From contig DUNL01000218.1 of the NCBI GenBank assembly GCA_012839385.1, positions 1 to 32,082 of the forward strand: a stretch of DNA of 32,082 nt, written 5' to 3'. Positions 8,350 to 17,401 of the stretch are shown piece after piece; the stretch's first letter is position 1, and each line of letters starts with the position of its first letter. The position numbers and the translations under genes are program-made. The stretch comes from Clostridiaceae bacterium. Lineage in GTDB: Bacteria; Bacillota; Clostridia; Saccharofermentanales; DTU023. The notes below the pieces were generated by a model, which did no database searches, was not told where the DNA came from, and saw only the letters and a list, made by a program, of their open reading frames with translations.

Positions 8350-9324
8350 TCATAAATAAAGGTGGCAGGCTACGTAATGGGCCCCCTCCAGATTTGTCAA
8401 CGGGGGATTCTCCCGCGAGCAAATCGGCAAAGCCTTGGAACATCTGGGGTGAAAATGGCAACCTGAAGGAGGGTTAATGGGGCTTGGTACTTCCCCTTCA
8501 ATACGGACTCCGGGCCTGCCTCGTACCGTATCCGGATCCGGAATCGGAATCGCCTTCAGCAAGAGTTGCGTATAGGGATGAAGAGGTCGTTCGTAAATCT
8601 CTTCACTGTTACAGATTTCTACCAATCTGCCCAAATACATCACCCCTACATGGTGAGAAACATACCGTACTACAGACAAATCATGGGCAATAAAAAGATA
8701 GGTCAGCCCCAGACTCTCCTGAAAGTCTGTCAGCATATTGATAACCTGGGCCTGAATAGAAACATCAAGAGCGGAAATAGCTTCATCACAAATCACCAGT
8801 TTGGGCTGCAGAATAAGCGCTCTGGCAATACAGATACGCTGGCGCTGTCCGCCGGAGAATTCATGCGGGTAACGTGTCAGAACGTAACTGGGAAGACCTA
8901 CCTGATCCAAAGCCCGGACTATCAAATCCTGTTTTTCGGACGATGTCAAATCAGTAATATTGGCAATAAGGGGTTCGTTCAATATATCCTTTACCGTCAT
9001 GCGAGGATTTAGAGATGAGTATGGGTCCTGAAAAATCATTTGAGCTTTTCTGCGTATGGGGCGAAGCTGACGCTGACTTAGATGGGTAATATCATCTCCA
9101 TCCAAAAAGATCTTTCCGTCAGTTGGTTCATAGACACGCATGACACTCTTGGCTATAGTAGATTTCCCGCAACCGGATTCACCAACCAGACCGAAAGTCT
9201 GACCTTGGGCAACAGAAAAAGTTACTCCATCTACGGCGCGAACAAACTGCTTTTTATTTCCCTTTATGGGGAAATACTGGCGTAGAGAAATGACTTCTAA
9301 AATATTATTTACAGCTTCTACCAT
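8350..9324 (-). CDS. oppF: Oligopeptide ABC transporter ATP-binding protein OppF
   Basis: GESGCGKST, FSGGQRQR, LVICDE; C-terminal oligo_HPY Cys-rich motif GCHFHPRCSKALPIC. Overlaps oppD by 7 nt. Confidence 0.93.
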   Translation of the reverse strand: MVEAVNNILEVISLRQYFPIKGNKKQFVRAVDGVTFSVAQGQTFGLVGESGCGKSTIAKSVMRVYEPTDGKIFLDGDDITHLSQRQLRPIRRKAQMIFQDPYSSLNPRMTVKDILNEPLIANITDLTSSEKQDLIVRALDQVGLPSYVLTRYPHEFSGGQRQRICIARALILQPKLVICDEAISALDVSIQAQVINMLTDFQESLGLTYLFIAHDLSVVRYVSHHVGVMYLGRLVEICNSEEIYERPLHPYTQLLLKAIPIPDPDTVRGRPGVRIEGEVPSPINPPSGCHFHPRCSKALPICSRENPPLTNLEGAHYVACHLYL

Positions 9325-10334
9325 AGTTGCCTCCCGTAAAATGGATTATCTTCACTCGGCGCGTCCGGAAGAAGCAACCAGCAAGCGCTCCGATGAGTAT
9401 CCGAAAGATTAGAGAACACCGGCCTCTCTTCTACGCAGAGCTGGCGACCCCAACGGCAACGAGGGTAAAAAGGACAGCCTTTGGGTGGCTTCAGCATATC
9501 CGGTGGTGAACCACCTATAGGCATAAGTCGTTGTGTTTTTTCCTGATCAAGTCGCGGTACGGATTCTAACAAACCTAAGGTATAAGGATGGGCAGTTTTG
9601 TAAAATATTTCGTTTAACTTCCCTTCTTCCATTATCAGTCCACCATAAAGTACCAGTACCCGGTCGCATATTCCTGCCACAACGCCTAGATCGTGAGTAA
9701 TAAACATAACCGATAGGTTCTGCTTGGCATTCATCTCCTTGAGTAGTTTTATTATCTGATCCTGAATGGTAACGTCCAGGGCTGTGGTAGGTTCATCCGC
9801 GATGATCAGTTCAGGCTCGCAGGAAATTGCTATAGCGATCATCACGCGCTGACGCATTCCGCCGGAGAGTTGATGAGGATATGAGTGGTAACGAGAAGGC
9901 GCCTCAGGTATGTGTACCTTTCTGAGCAGTTCAATAGCCCTCTCCTTTGCTTCCTGGGGCCCCATATTCGGGTTATGCTCGAGAAGCGTCTCAGAAATCT
10001 GCTTACCAACTTTCATCACGGGATTGAGGCTGGTCATAGGATCCTGGAAAATCATTGAGATCTTAGAACCGCGAATCTTTCTGTATTCTTTTTTACTTAA
10101 CCCGATAAGATTTGTTCCGGCAAATTCAACGGTTCCATCCTTTATCCTGGCATTCTCTTCCAGGACACCAAGTATGGATAAAGAAATGACACTTTTACCG
10201 CTACCCGATTCACCGACAACTCCTAAAATCTCTCCTTTGCCCACATCAAAGGAAACACCTCGTACCGCTTGCACTTCTCCTGACTTGGTAATGAAAGAAG
10301 TTGTTAAATTATTAACCCGCAAAATTTTATCCAT
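9318..10334 (-). CDS. oppD: Oligopeptide ABC transporter ATP-binding protein OppD
   Basis: GESGSGKS, LSGGMRQR, LIIADEPTTALDVT; C-terminal GCPFYPRCRWGRQLC. Confidence 0.93.
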   Translation of the reverse strand: MDKILRVNNLTTSFITKSGEVQAVRGVSFDVGKGEILGVVGESGSGKSVISLSILGVLEENARIKDGTVEFAGTNLIGLSKKEYRKIRGSKISMIFQDPMTSLNPVMKVGKQISETLLEHNPNMGPQEAKERAIELLRKVHIPEAPSRYHSYPHQLSGGMRQRVMIAIAISCEPELIIADEPTTALDVTIQDQIIKLLKEMNAKQNLSVMFITHDLGVVAGICDRVLVLYGGLIMEEGKLNEIFYKTAHPYTLGLLESVPRLDQEKTQRLMPIGGSPPDMLKPPKGCPFYPRCRWGRQLCVEERPVFSNLSDTHRSACWLLLPDAPSEDNPFYGRQLW

Positions 10335-10408
10335 TTTTTTACTCGTTTCTACTATCTACGCGCCCAGTAAGCAAGTTGTTCTCTTACTTGCGTCAACGCC
10401 AATACCTA

Positions 10409-11569
10409 CTATCTGAGTGCCCTGGGATCAAAGGCATCTCTCAGTCCGTCACCAATGAAATTGAACGCGAACATAATGAGGCAAATGGCGGCCGCCGGGA
10501 AAAATAACTGGTAAGGAGCTGAATGTAATGTTTCAAGAGCGTCATTGCACATCGTTCCCAGAGAAGCCATAGGCGCTGTTACGCCTAAGCCGATAAAACT
10601 CATGAAAGCTTCAATAAAAATGGCGGCGGGAATTTGCATTGTCGCTGTCACGGTAATGGGGCCTATGCAGTTGACAATTAAGTGCTTGCGAAGAATGTAA
10701 CTACTACTGCTGCCCATAGTACGAGCAGCCATGACAAAGTCTTCTTCCTTGAGGCTCAAGATCTGGCTTCGGACTACCCTGGCCATATTCACCCAGTAAA
10801 CAATACCTAAGGCTAGTATTATACTGATGAAGCCACTGTTATTAAAGAGAACCATAAGCAGGATGACATAGAGATTCATTGGGATAGAACTGATAACATC
10901 AACGATCCTCATCATTACCATATCTACATGTCCTCCCGCATAACCCGCGACACTACCGTATAAAATGCCGATAAGGAGGTTGACTAAAGTAGCTATAAAA
11001 GCCACTGCCAGAGATATTCTCGTTCCATATAACAGTCGCGTGAGTATATCTCGTCCCAAGGCGTCAGTACCCAAGGGATATTGCTTATTCCAAAGTGATT
11101 TTGTACTCTCAATGACATTGCCGTTCTCATCTTCTAAGATAGGGGGATTTTGCCTGTAGCTCAGGAAATAGGGTTTAGAGTCAATTTCATAAACAAAGCG
11201 CTTGTTAACTGAATCATCTTTAATACGAGGTAAAGAATCCAGCAATAAACCATCAGAACTGACAGCTACCAGTTTTTGGTTAGTAGTAATGTAATAGTAA
11301 TCACCCGCGATTTCCACTACCTTCAGCCGAGGCGGAACATTTATATGTGATAAATTCTGGTAGTCATAAGTCTTACCGGTCAACAAGGGGCCGAAGATGG
11401 CTGCCAATACGACTAAAATCACTGTGATCAAACTGATTACCGCGCTTTTCCGACGACTGAACAAATAAATAACATTTTGTAGATAAGTTGTGCCCTCAGA
11501 TGCTATTTTCTCCGTTTCTCGCTGCTCCTGACGCAGCGGCTGCCATTTATTAGATAATGCTTCTGCCAT
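10409..11569 (-). CDS. oppC: Oligopeptide ABC transporter permease OppC with ~80-aa extracytoplasmic insertion
   Basis: BPD_transp motif LGTDALGRDILTRLLYGTRISL and C-terminal NFIGDGLRDAFDPR. Extra hydrophilic segment between TM1 and the LGTD motif. Confidence 0.92.
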   Translation of the reverse strand: MAEALSNKWQPLRQEQRETEKIASEGTTYLQNVIYLFSRRKSAVISLITVILVVLAAIFGPLLTGKTYDYQNLSHINVPPRLKVVEIAGDYYYITTNQKLVAVSSDGLLLDSLPRIKDDSVNKRFVYEIDSKPYFLSYRQNPPILEDENGNVIESTKSLWNKQYPLGTDALGRDILTRLLYGTRISLAVAFIATLVNLLIGILYGSVAGYAGGHVDMVMMRIVDVISSIPMNLYVILLMVLFNNSGFISIILALGIVYWVNMARVVRSQILSLKEEDFVMAARTMGSSSSYILRKHLIVNCIGPITVTATMQIPAAIFIEAFMSFIGLGVTAPMASLGTMCNDALETLHSAPYQLFFPAAAICLIMFAFNFIGDGLRDAFDPRALR

Positions 11570-11580
11570 ATCAAGCCTTC

Positions 11581-12501
11581 CTATGCGTCTATTTTGATCC
11601 GTGGATCAATGATTGTGTACAGAATATCTACAATAAAAACGATCACGATCAACATCGCTGAGTAAAAAACTGTGAAACCCATTATGGCTGTATAGTCACG
11701 GTTGGTAATACTCTGGACAAAAAAACGGCCCATACCGGGTAAAGCAAAAATCTTTTCCACAACAAAAGAACCCATTAACAAGCCGGCAAACAGGGGCCCG
11801 ATTACCGTGATTACAGGAATGATGGCATTGCGCATGCCATGAACACCGATAGTCCTGCTTTCGGATAAACCCTTAACACGGGCTGTACGTATATAGTCGG
11901 AACGTAAAATATCCAGCAGGCTTGAGCGCATGAGCCGGGTAACATAGGCAAGGGAATAACCCGAAAGAGCCAGAGTCGGAAGAACATAACCCTTTAACGT
12001 CTCCACGCCAAAAGTTGGAAACCAACCTAACTTAAAGGCCAGAAAGTACAATAATAGTGTAGCTACCACAAAAGAAGGGATTGTCACGCCGAAAGTAGTA
12101 AAAAAAGAAATAAGAGTATCCTGCCACTTGCCTCGCTTCATGGCGGAAAAGATTCCCAGGGGAATTCCCACAGCCAAAACAAAAAGCATAGAAAAAATTC
12201 CTAGCGAGGCCGAAATAGGAAAGCCCTTAGCAATAAGATCATTGACACTCATACCTTCATATTTGAAAGAAGGCCCCAAATCAAATTTAGCTACTCCCTT
12301 AAGATATTCAAAAAACTGTACCGGCAAAGGATCATCAAGCTTATATTTAGCGTCAATCGCGGCTTGAATCTCTGCCGGCAATCGCTTGCCGGCGCTATAA
12401 GGTCCGCCCGGGATAGAGTGCATAATGATAAAAGTGAGCAAAAGTACAAAGAATAAGGTTAGTACCATAATGCCAATTCGTTTGATAATATACTTTGCCA
12501 T
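11581..12501 (-). CDS. oppB: Oligopeptide ABC transporter permease OppB
   Basis: MAKYIIKRIGIMVLTLFFVLLLTFIIMHSIPGGP start and YIRTARVKGLSESRTIGVHGMRNAIIPVITVIGP motif. Confidence 0.93.
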   Translation of the reverse strand: MAKYIIKRIGIMVLTLFFVLLLTFIIMHSIPGGPYSAGKRLPAEIQAAIDAKYKLDDPLPVQFFEYLKGVAKFDLGPSFKYEGMSVNDLIAKGFPISASLGIFSMLFVLAVGIPLGIFSAMKRGKWQDTLISFFTTFGVTIPSFVVATLLLYFLAFKLGWFPTFGVETLKGYVLPTLALSGYSLAYVTRLMRSSLLDILRSDYIRTARVKGLSESRTIGVHGMRNAIIPVITVIGPLFAGLLMGSFVVEKIFALPGMGRFFVQSITNRDYTAIMGFTVFYSAMLIVIVFIVDILYTIIDPRIKIDA

Positions 12502-12663
12502 AAAAGTACTAATTCCTTTCAGTTTATTATGTAATTAAACAAATATCTTCTCTCAATGTTTATATTAATTATCATTTTTAACTAACCATGCGCAATATTA
12601 ACATATTATTAACAATTTATCTACCTTAAAATAGAATCATAAATTGAGGATTTTGGAACAAGA

Positions 12664-13596
12664 TCAGTCCCAGAGAGAAAGTGAAAATTTGGTTACCGTC
12701 AGCAGGTCAGCCGCGCCGCCCGGGCTTAAATTTCTGTTTGTGAAATCAAGGTCCATTGCATATAGCGCTTTTTCCCAGTTTGCACCTTGAGCATCATTCC
12801 TCAGATAGGAAATAGCTCTGGTTCTGGCATAATTCAGTCCTTCAATGCCACCACGTTTTATTAAAGTCGTGTCATCAGCCTTAGCGAGCAAAGTCATCAG
12901 ATAATCCAGGGCAAGTTTTCTATCCTCGAGCAAGTCAACTTTTCCTTGGTTAACAGCATCTTTTTGAAAAGCGTGAATCTCCAAGAGATTAAGACCATAG
13001 CGAGTTATCGTGGGAAAACCGGCGCTAACCTCAGCTCTGATACCGCCTATCCGATGTCGATGAAAGCTAATCTCGCCCGCTGTTTTAATGTCCTGATCTT
13101 TCATACCAGTCAGATCACTTGCTATCAGATCACCACTTATTATGGGCACGGAAGACAAGAGTTTAGATGAAAGCGACAAACGGTGTAACTCAGAGGTTGC
13201 CTGTTCTTTCTCAATTTTCATATAGGCCGCGGTTGCCAAAACCATAGCCAGACTGAAATGAGCTCCCTTATGCGTATTCCTGCCCCCGGTAGTAGCTAAC
13301 ATTTTTTCTTCCGCTTCTAAACCAAGACGACGGACGCTCCATAAGATTTTGTTCAAAGGCACGCTGGCTCCTATTAGCCAATATTGAGCGAAATATGGCT
13401 CCAACACTTCAGCGCTCCTATAGAACATTTCGATAGTCATATCAGGGTGAGAACCCACATTGTGGCGGTCAACAAGACCGGGTTTGGGAGTGAGATTAAC
13501 TTCAAATAACAGAGCCGCCTTGGCTAGAGCGGCCGCCCGGTGAGCTTTTTCCCACAATTTATTATTTTCTGTTGTGCTATTTTCAGTTGGGGTCAT
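12664..13596 (-). CDS. citG: Triphosphoribosyl-dephospho-CoA synthase (CitG)
   Basis: LLFEVNLTPKPGLVDRHNVGSHPDM and TGGRNTHKGAHFSLAM are CitG-type motifs. Adjacent to citC/F/E/D. Confidence 0.9.
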   Translation of the reverse strand: MTPTENSTTENNKLWEKAHRAAALAKAALLFEVNLTPKPGLVDRHNVGSHPDMTIEMFYRSAEVLEPYFAQYWLIGASVPLNKILWSVRRLGLEAEEKMLATTGGRNTHKGAHFSLAMVLATAAYMKIEKEQATSELHRLSLSSKLLSSVPIISGDLIASDLTGMKDQDIKTAGEISFHRHRIGGIRAEVSAGFPTITRYGLNLLEIHAFQKDAVNQGKVDLLEDRKLALDYLMTLLAKADDTTLIKRGGIEGLNYARTRAISYLRNDAQGANWEKALYAMDLDFTNRNLSPGGAADLLTVTKFSLSLWD

Positions 13597-13637
13597 TTTT
13601 ATCTATTTAGCTCTACTCGTGAAAATATCTTGGTAGA

Positions 13638-14816
13638 TCAATTCATATTAGAGGTAATTTCGCGGTGTTCGCGCAAATAAGCTAGAGTCGCCGGCGGTAC
13701 CAGATCCGCTAACAGTTGCCACTTTTCATTCGCGTAGGCTTTCCTGACTCTAGCCGCAGATATAGGACGACCATCCGGGGACTCGACTCTAGGGACAATT
13801 ACCAATCCCAATTCTCCGCTGAACACTTCCCGCATCACATTATTATATAATTCGGTGGTGCGACTAAGAGGCTCTGTGCCCAGATATCGCCTTCGAATAG
13901 AAAGGGCGGGAGCGACATGGTGCATAAATATTCTGGCATCCAATTCCGCTTGCAGGCCAGTCACTTCTTCCACATCTTCTAGGAAATAGGACGGAAAAGT
14001 AGCTGAGCTGACAAGATAAGGACCGGTAGGATGAACTATTAAATTGGGGATATGCGCCGTAGCCTCCTCCACCAGGAAAAATCTGTCTGCCGCCGGGAAA
14101 AGGGAACGATCTTCAGATAGAACAAAAAGATGAACCAGACTTGACTCCTTAGCGGCAAGTTCGGCTAAATAGAGATGCCCCAAAGTAAAGGGATTAGCGT
14201 GCATTACCAAAGCGGAGATGCTGTCATCAGGCAGCGGGCCTGAGTCAGATGCTTCCACGCGCTCATAAAATCCGGCGTTAAGCTCAGACAGCTCGCCAGA
14301 CTCCGAGCGCGCGAGAAAAAGACTTGTCCTCTGTCTAAGATAATTCAGATAAGCTGTAATGCCACCGCTAGACCCCGCTTTTTCCATGAAAACCAACTTA
14401 TGGTCAACGAAATCCAAGGTTTCAAAGCCATGCCAGGCAAAGGCCTGGGCGCTGATAGCGGAAGTATAAACAAAGACACTATCCCAACCAGGAACCAGAT
14501 ATATATCCACTAATTCTTCGGCGCCGAAATCAATACGCCTTTTAAGCTCGGACATTACTTCGGCTTGATAGTCTTTTACTGATCGCAACAGACGGGCAAC
14601 AATCTGATCAAAGGCTTTTCCTACCTGAAACTCAGGTGCCACCGCCACACATTTAAGAATATTGTTTTGCCTAGATCCGGTAGCTACCAGTTGCTGATCT
14701 ACAAACAAGCCCCAGGTTTCATCCACCTGCTCCGAGCGAATGCCCGCTCGCGACAAAAGATCCAACCATTGTTGCTTGACCGGGGCGGAATCAAGATCGA
14801 GCTTTTGCGTATACAT
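13638..14816 (-). CDS. citC: [Citrate (pro-3S)-lyase] ligase (CitC), acetate:ACP ligase
   Basis: N-terminal acetyltransferase-like segment followed by a nucleotidyltransferase motif (ALVMHANPFTLGHLYLAELAA) and ISAARVRK. Within the cit block. Confidence 0.9.
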   Translation of the reverse strand: MYTQKLDLDSAPVKQQWLDLLSRAGIRSEQVDETWGLFVDQQLVATGSRQNNILKCVAVAPEFQVGKAFDQIVARLLRSVKDYQAEVMSELKRRIDFGAEELVDIYLVPGWDSVFVYTSAISAQAFAWHGFETLDFVDHKLVFMEKAGSSGGITAYLNYLRQRTSLFLARSESGELSELNAGFYERVEASDSGPLPDDSISALVMHANPFTLGHLYLAELAAKESSLVHLFVLSEDRSLFPAADRFFLVEEATAHIPNLIVHPTGPYLVSSATFPSYFLEDVEEVTGLQAELDARIFMHHVAPALSIRRRYLGTEPLSRTTELYNNVMREVFSGELGLVIVPRVESPDGRPISAARVRKAYANEKWQLLADLVPPATLAYLREHREITSNMN

Positions 14817-14819
14817 GCT

Positions 14820-16226
14820 TTAGTTCACCTGTCGGATCAGATCGATGGTGTCACCGTCCCGATACCTTACTTCGGCAACGATACGGCCATCATGTTCCAG
14901 GTCTTTCGGCGTGCCACATATCTTCTCAGCTAGTTGTCGCAATTCGTCTATGGAGCTAATCTTCAGTCCGGCTTGTCGCAGACGTGTGGCCAGCTCTGTT
15001 TGACGCGGATTTACCGCTACGCCATATTGAGTAACCAACATATCCACTGTAGAGCCGGGAGTAGAAATAGTATGTACCCGGTCTACGATCAAAGGCAATC
15101 TGGCACGCGTCAAAGGCGCGATAATAATCGCTAACTTAGCGCCCGCGGCCGTATCGCTATGCCCACCGGAACCACCCATAATCAAGCCTTGGGAATTAGT
15201 ATGGACATTGACATTAAAGTCAGTATCAATTTCAGTCGCGCCCAAGATTACAACATCCAGACTATCGACAACAGCGCTGGCCGCCGTCGGGCTGGCATAA
15301 TGAGCGGCGGAAATCTCCCTATGAGCCGGATTGTCTCTGATTGATCGCGCCGCGTCCAGATCAAAACACTGAACATCTAAAAGAGTCTCAAAGTAGCCCC
15401 AACTGTGCATTTCTACCAACTTTGAAGTTATGCCTCCGGAGGCAAAGCTACCTTGTATTTTCTGACGCTCCATTATCTTTTCCAGAGCATAAGCCACAGC
15501 CAATGAAGCTCCGCCCGCGCCGGTCTGAAAGGAAAATCCGTCCCGCAATAATCCTGAGGCCTCGATAGCTGCCGCTGCCATATCAGCCATCAACAGACCC
15601 ACCGGATCCCTGGTAATCCTGGTTGTACCGGAAACAATACCGGACGGGTCACCAATCTGCTCAACAGCGACCACATAATCAACTTCCGTCTCAGCGATCG
15701 AAAAATCCGCCAAAGGATAGGGCACAAGATTATCCGTGATGGCCACCACCTTATCAGCATAGCGGGCATCAGAAAAAGCATAGCCAAGGGAGCCACAAGC
15801 TGACTGGCCGTATTTGCCGCTGAGATTACCACAAATATCCGCTGTCGGTGCCGCGACGAAGGCGACATCAATATGCGCCGTACCTCTTTCTAAATCCGCC
15901 GGTCTGCCCCCATGACTGCGAAAAACTACAGGCCGTTCTAACAGTCCTCGGGAAAGAGCTCGCCCAACTAAGGCGCCGCAATAATTGCATTCCAGACCCG
16001 TCACGGTACCATCCCTGATCAGATCTAGAAGCGGCAGATGGCAGTCAAAAATCGCGCTGGCATTGATTGTCAGATCCTTCAGACCTAGCTTTCTAGCCGC
16101 CGCCAGCACCATATTCAAGACATAATCGCCATTTCTAAGATGATGATGAAAAGATAAGGTCATCCCATCCTTAAGCTCCAGTAACTGTAAAGCTTCACTG
16201 AGTGATTCTAATACCTTTGATTTCAT
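14820..16226 (-). CDS. citF: Citrate-lyase-type alpha subunit (CitF); probably citramalate lyase alpha, acyl-ACP transferase
   Basis: KDGMTLSFHHHLRNGDYVLNMVLAAA, FRSHGGRPADLERGTAHIDVAFVAAPTAD and GGSGGHSDTAAGAKL are CitF-typical. ATGA overlap with citE. Confidence 0.92.
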   Translation of the reverse strand: MKSKVLESLSEALQLLELKDGMTLSFHHHLRNGDYVLNMVLAAARKLGLKDLTINASAIFDCHLPLLDLIRDGTVTGLECNYCGALVGRALSRGLLERPVVFRSHGGRPADLERGTAHIDVAFVAAPTADICGNLSGKYGQSACGSLGYAFSDARYADKVVAITDNLVPYPLADFSIAETEVDYVVAVEQIGDPSGIVSGTTRITRDPVGLLMADMAAAAIEASGLLRDGFSFQTGAGGASLAVAYALEKIMERQKIQGSFASGGITSKLVEMHSWGYFETLLDVQCFDLDAARSIRDNPAHREISAAHYASPTAASAVVDSLDVVILGATEIDTDFNVNVHTNSQGLIMGGSGGHSDTAAGAKLAIIIAPLTRARLPLIVDRVHTISTPGSTVDMLVTQYGVAVNPRQTELATRLRQAGLKISSIDELRQLAEKICGTPKDLEHDGRIVAEVRYRDGDTIDLIRQVN

Positions 16227-17107
16227 TTTATTGACCTTTCATCATCTACCAGCAGTCCCAGTTCTCTAGCTTCAGTAAGAACCTGGCGGGCGCGAGCGGC
16301 AATCGGAGCGTCGATCATCTTACCATGTAACGAGACAGCTCCTTTTCCCGCGCGCTTACCTGCTTCCAAAGCTGCCATGACTTCAAGCGCGTAGGTAATC
16401 GCTTCCGGCCGGGGACTGAAAACTTCATTAATAGCTTGGAGATGACGTGGTGAAATAGCCGCTTTGCCGGAAAAACCAAGGCCGCGAGCCAGAGTGGCAT
16501 CATCAACAAGCCCCTCATCATCTTGTACATCCGTAAAAGGCGTATCAATAGCATCTATTCCAGCTGCCCTGGCAGCCATAACCAAACGCGATCTGCTGTA
16601 GAATATTTCCCGGCCCTGTTTAGTGCGTAGGCAGCGCAGATCTGCCGCTAGATCCTCCGCTCCTAGAAAAAGAGCCACAACTCTTTCTGAAGCGGTCGCG
16701 ATATCATAGGCTTGTTCAATACCTAGAGCAGTTTCTATAAGAGGAATTATTCGGGTAGAACCTACTTCTATACCGTGTAGCTTCTCCAAGTCGGTTAGAG
16801 CGGAAGAAACCTGTCTAACCGTTTCAACGCAACTCTTAGCTGACATTATTACATCAGGCGCGCGAGGAATTACAGTCTCCAAGTCCTGGCGCCAATGGTC
16901 ACTATCAAGGGGATTAATACGTATAATAATTTCCTGTGAGTAATCGATGGAGCTTAAGGCGGAAGACACAAGCAATCTGGCAGCATCTTTTTGGTCCGGG
17001 GCGACAGCATCTTCTAAGTCCATAATTAAACAGTCCGCAGGCAAAACCGCTCCATTTTGGAGCATAACAGGACTGTTACCCGGCAAGAACAAAAGTGATC
17101 TTCTCAT
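16223..17107 (-). CDS. citE: Citrate-lyase-type beta subunit (CitE); probably citramalyl-ACP lyase
   Basis: HpcH/HpaI fold start RRSLLFLPGNSPVMLQNGAVLPADCLIMDLEDAVAPDQKDAAR; IPLIETALGIEQAYDIA; LGAEDLAADL. Confidence 0.92.
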   Translation of the reverse strand: MRRSLLFLPGNSPVMLQNGAVLPADCLIMDLEDAVAPDQKDAARLLVSSALSSIDYSQEIIIRINPLDSDHWRQDLETVIPRAPDVIMSAKSCVETVRQVSSALTDLEKLHGIEVGSTRIIPLIETALGIEQAYDIATASERVVALFLGAEDLAADLRCLRTKQGREIFYSRSRLVMAARAAGIDAIDTPFTDVQDDEGLVDDATLARGLGFSGKAAISPRHLQAINEVFSPRPEAITYALEVMAALEAGKRAGKGAVSLHGKMIDAPIAARARQVLTEARELGLLVDDERSIK

Positions 17108-17108
17108 T

Positions 17109-17378
17109 TCAGTCCTCCTGCTTGGCCGCGCGCCTGACAGCAGTTTCCAAACGAGCGCGAATAGTGCAGTCCAAAGCGCCCTGATCCTGTAATTTTATCA
17201 CACCCGTCTCAACCTTCAAACGCGCTAAAACCTCTCGGCAGGTTGCCTCGATCTTGTCTCCATACTGGGCCAGAACCGGGGACTCTATTTCCAGACTAAG
17301 GGTTTCGGCAGGATATACGGTTACCAAAACATCACTGGATTCCAGTGTTCCCGAACTGGCTTCACGCAAAATTTTCAT
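17109..17378 (-). CDS. citD: Citrate-lyase-type gamma subunit, acyl carrier protein (CitD)
   Basis: 89 aa; SSGTLESSDVLVTVYP around the prosthetic-group Ser and GALDCTIRARLETAVRRA C-terminus match CitD. Confidence 0.93.
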   Translation of the reverse strand: MKILREASSGTLESSDVLVTVYPAETLSLEIESPVLAQYGDKIEATCREVLARLKVETGVIKLQDQGALDCTIRARLETAVRRAAKQED

Positions 17379-17401
17379 TAATTACCTCTTTAAAGATACG
17401 A

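Noticed and set aside
10371-10391. Short stem-loop GCAAGT/ACTTGC in the oppC-oppD gap
   Set aside because: Only 6 bp with a 9-nt loop and no T-tract; likely chance.
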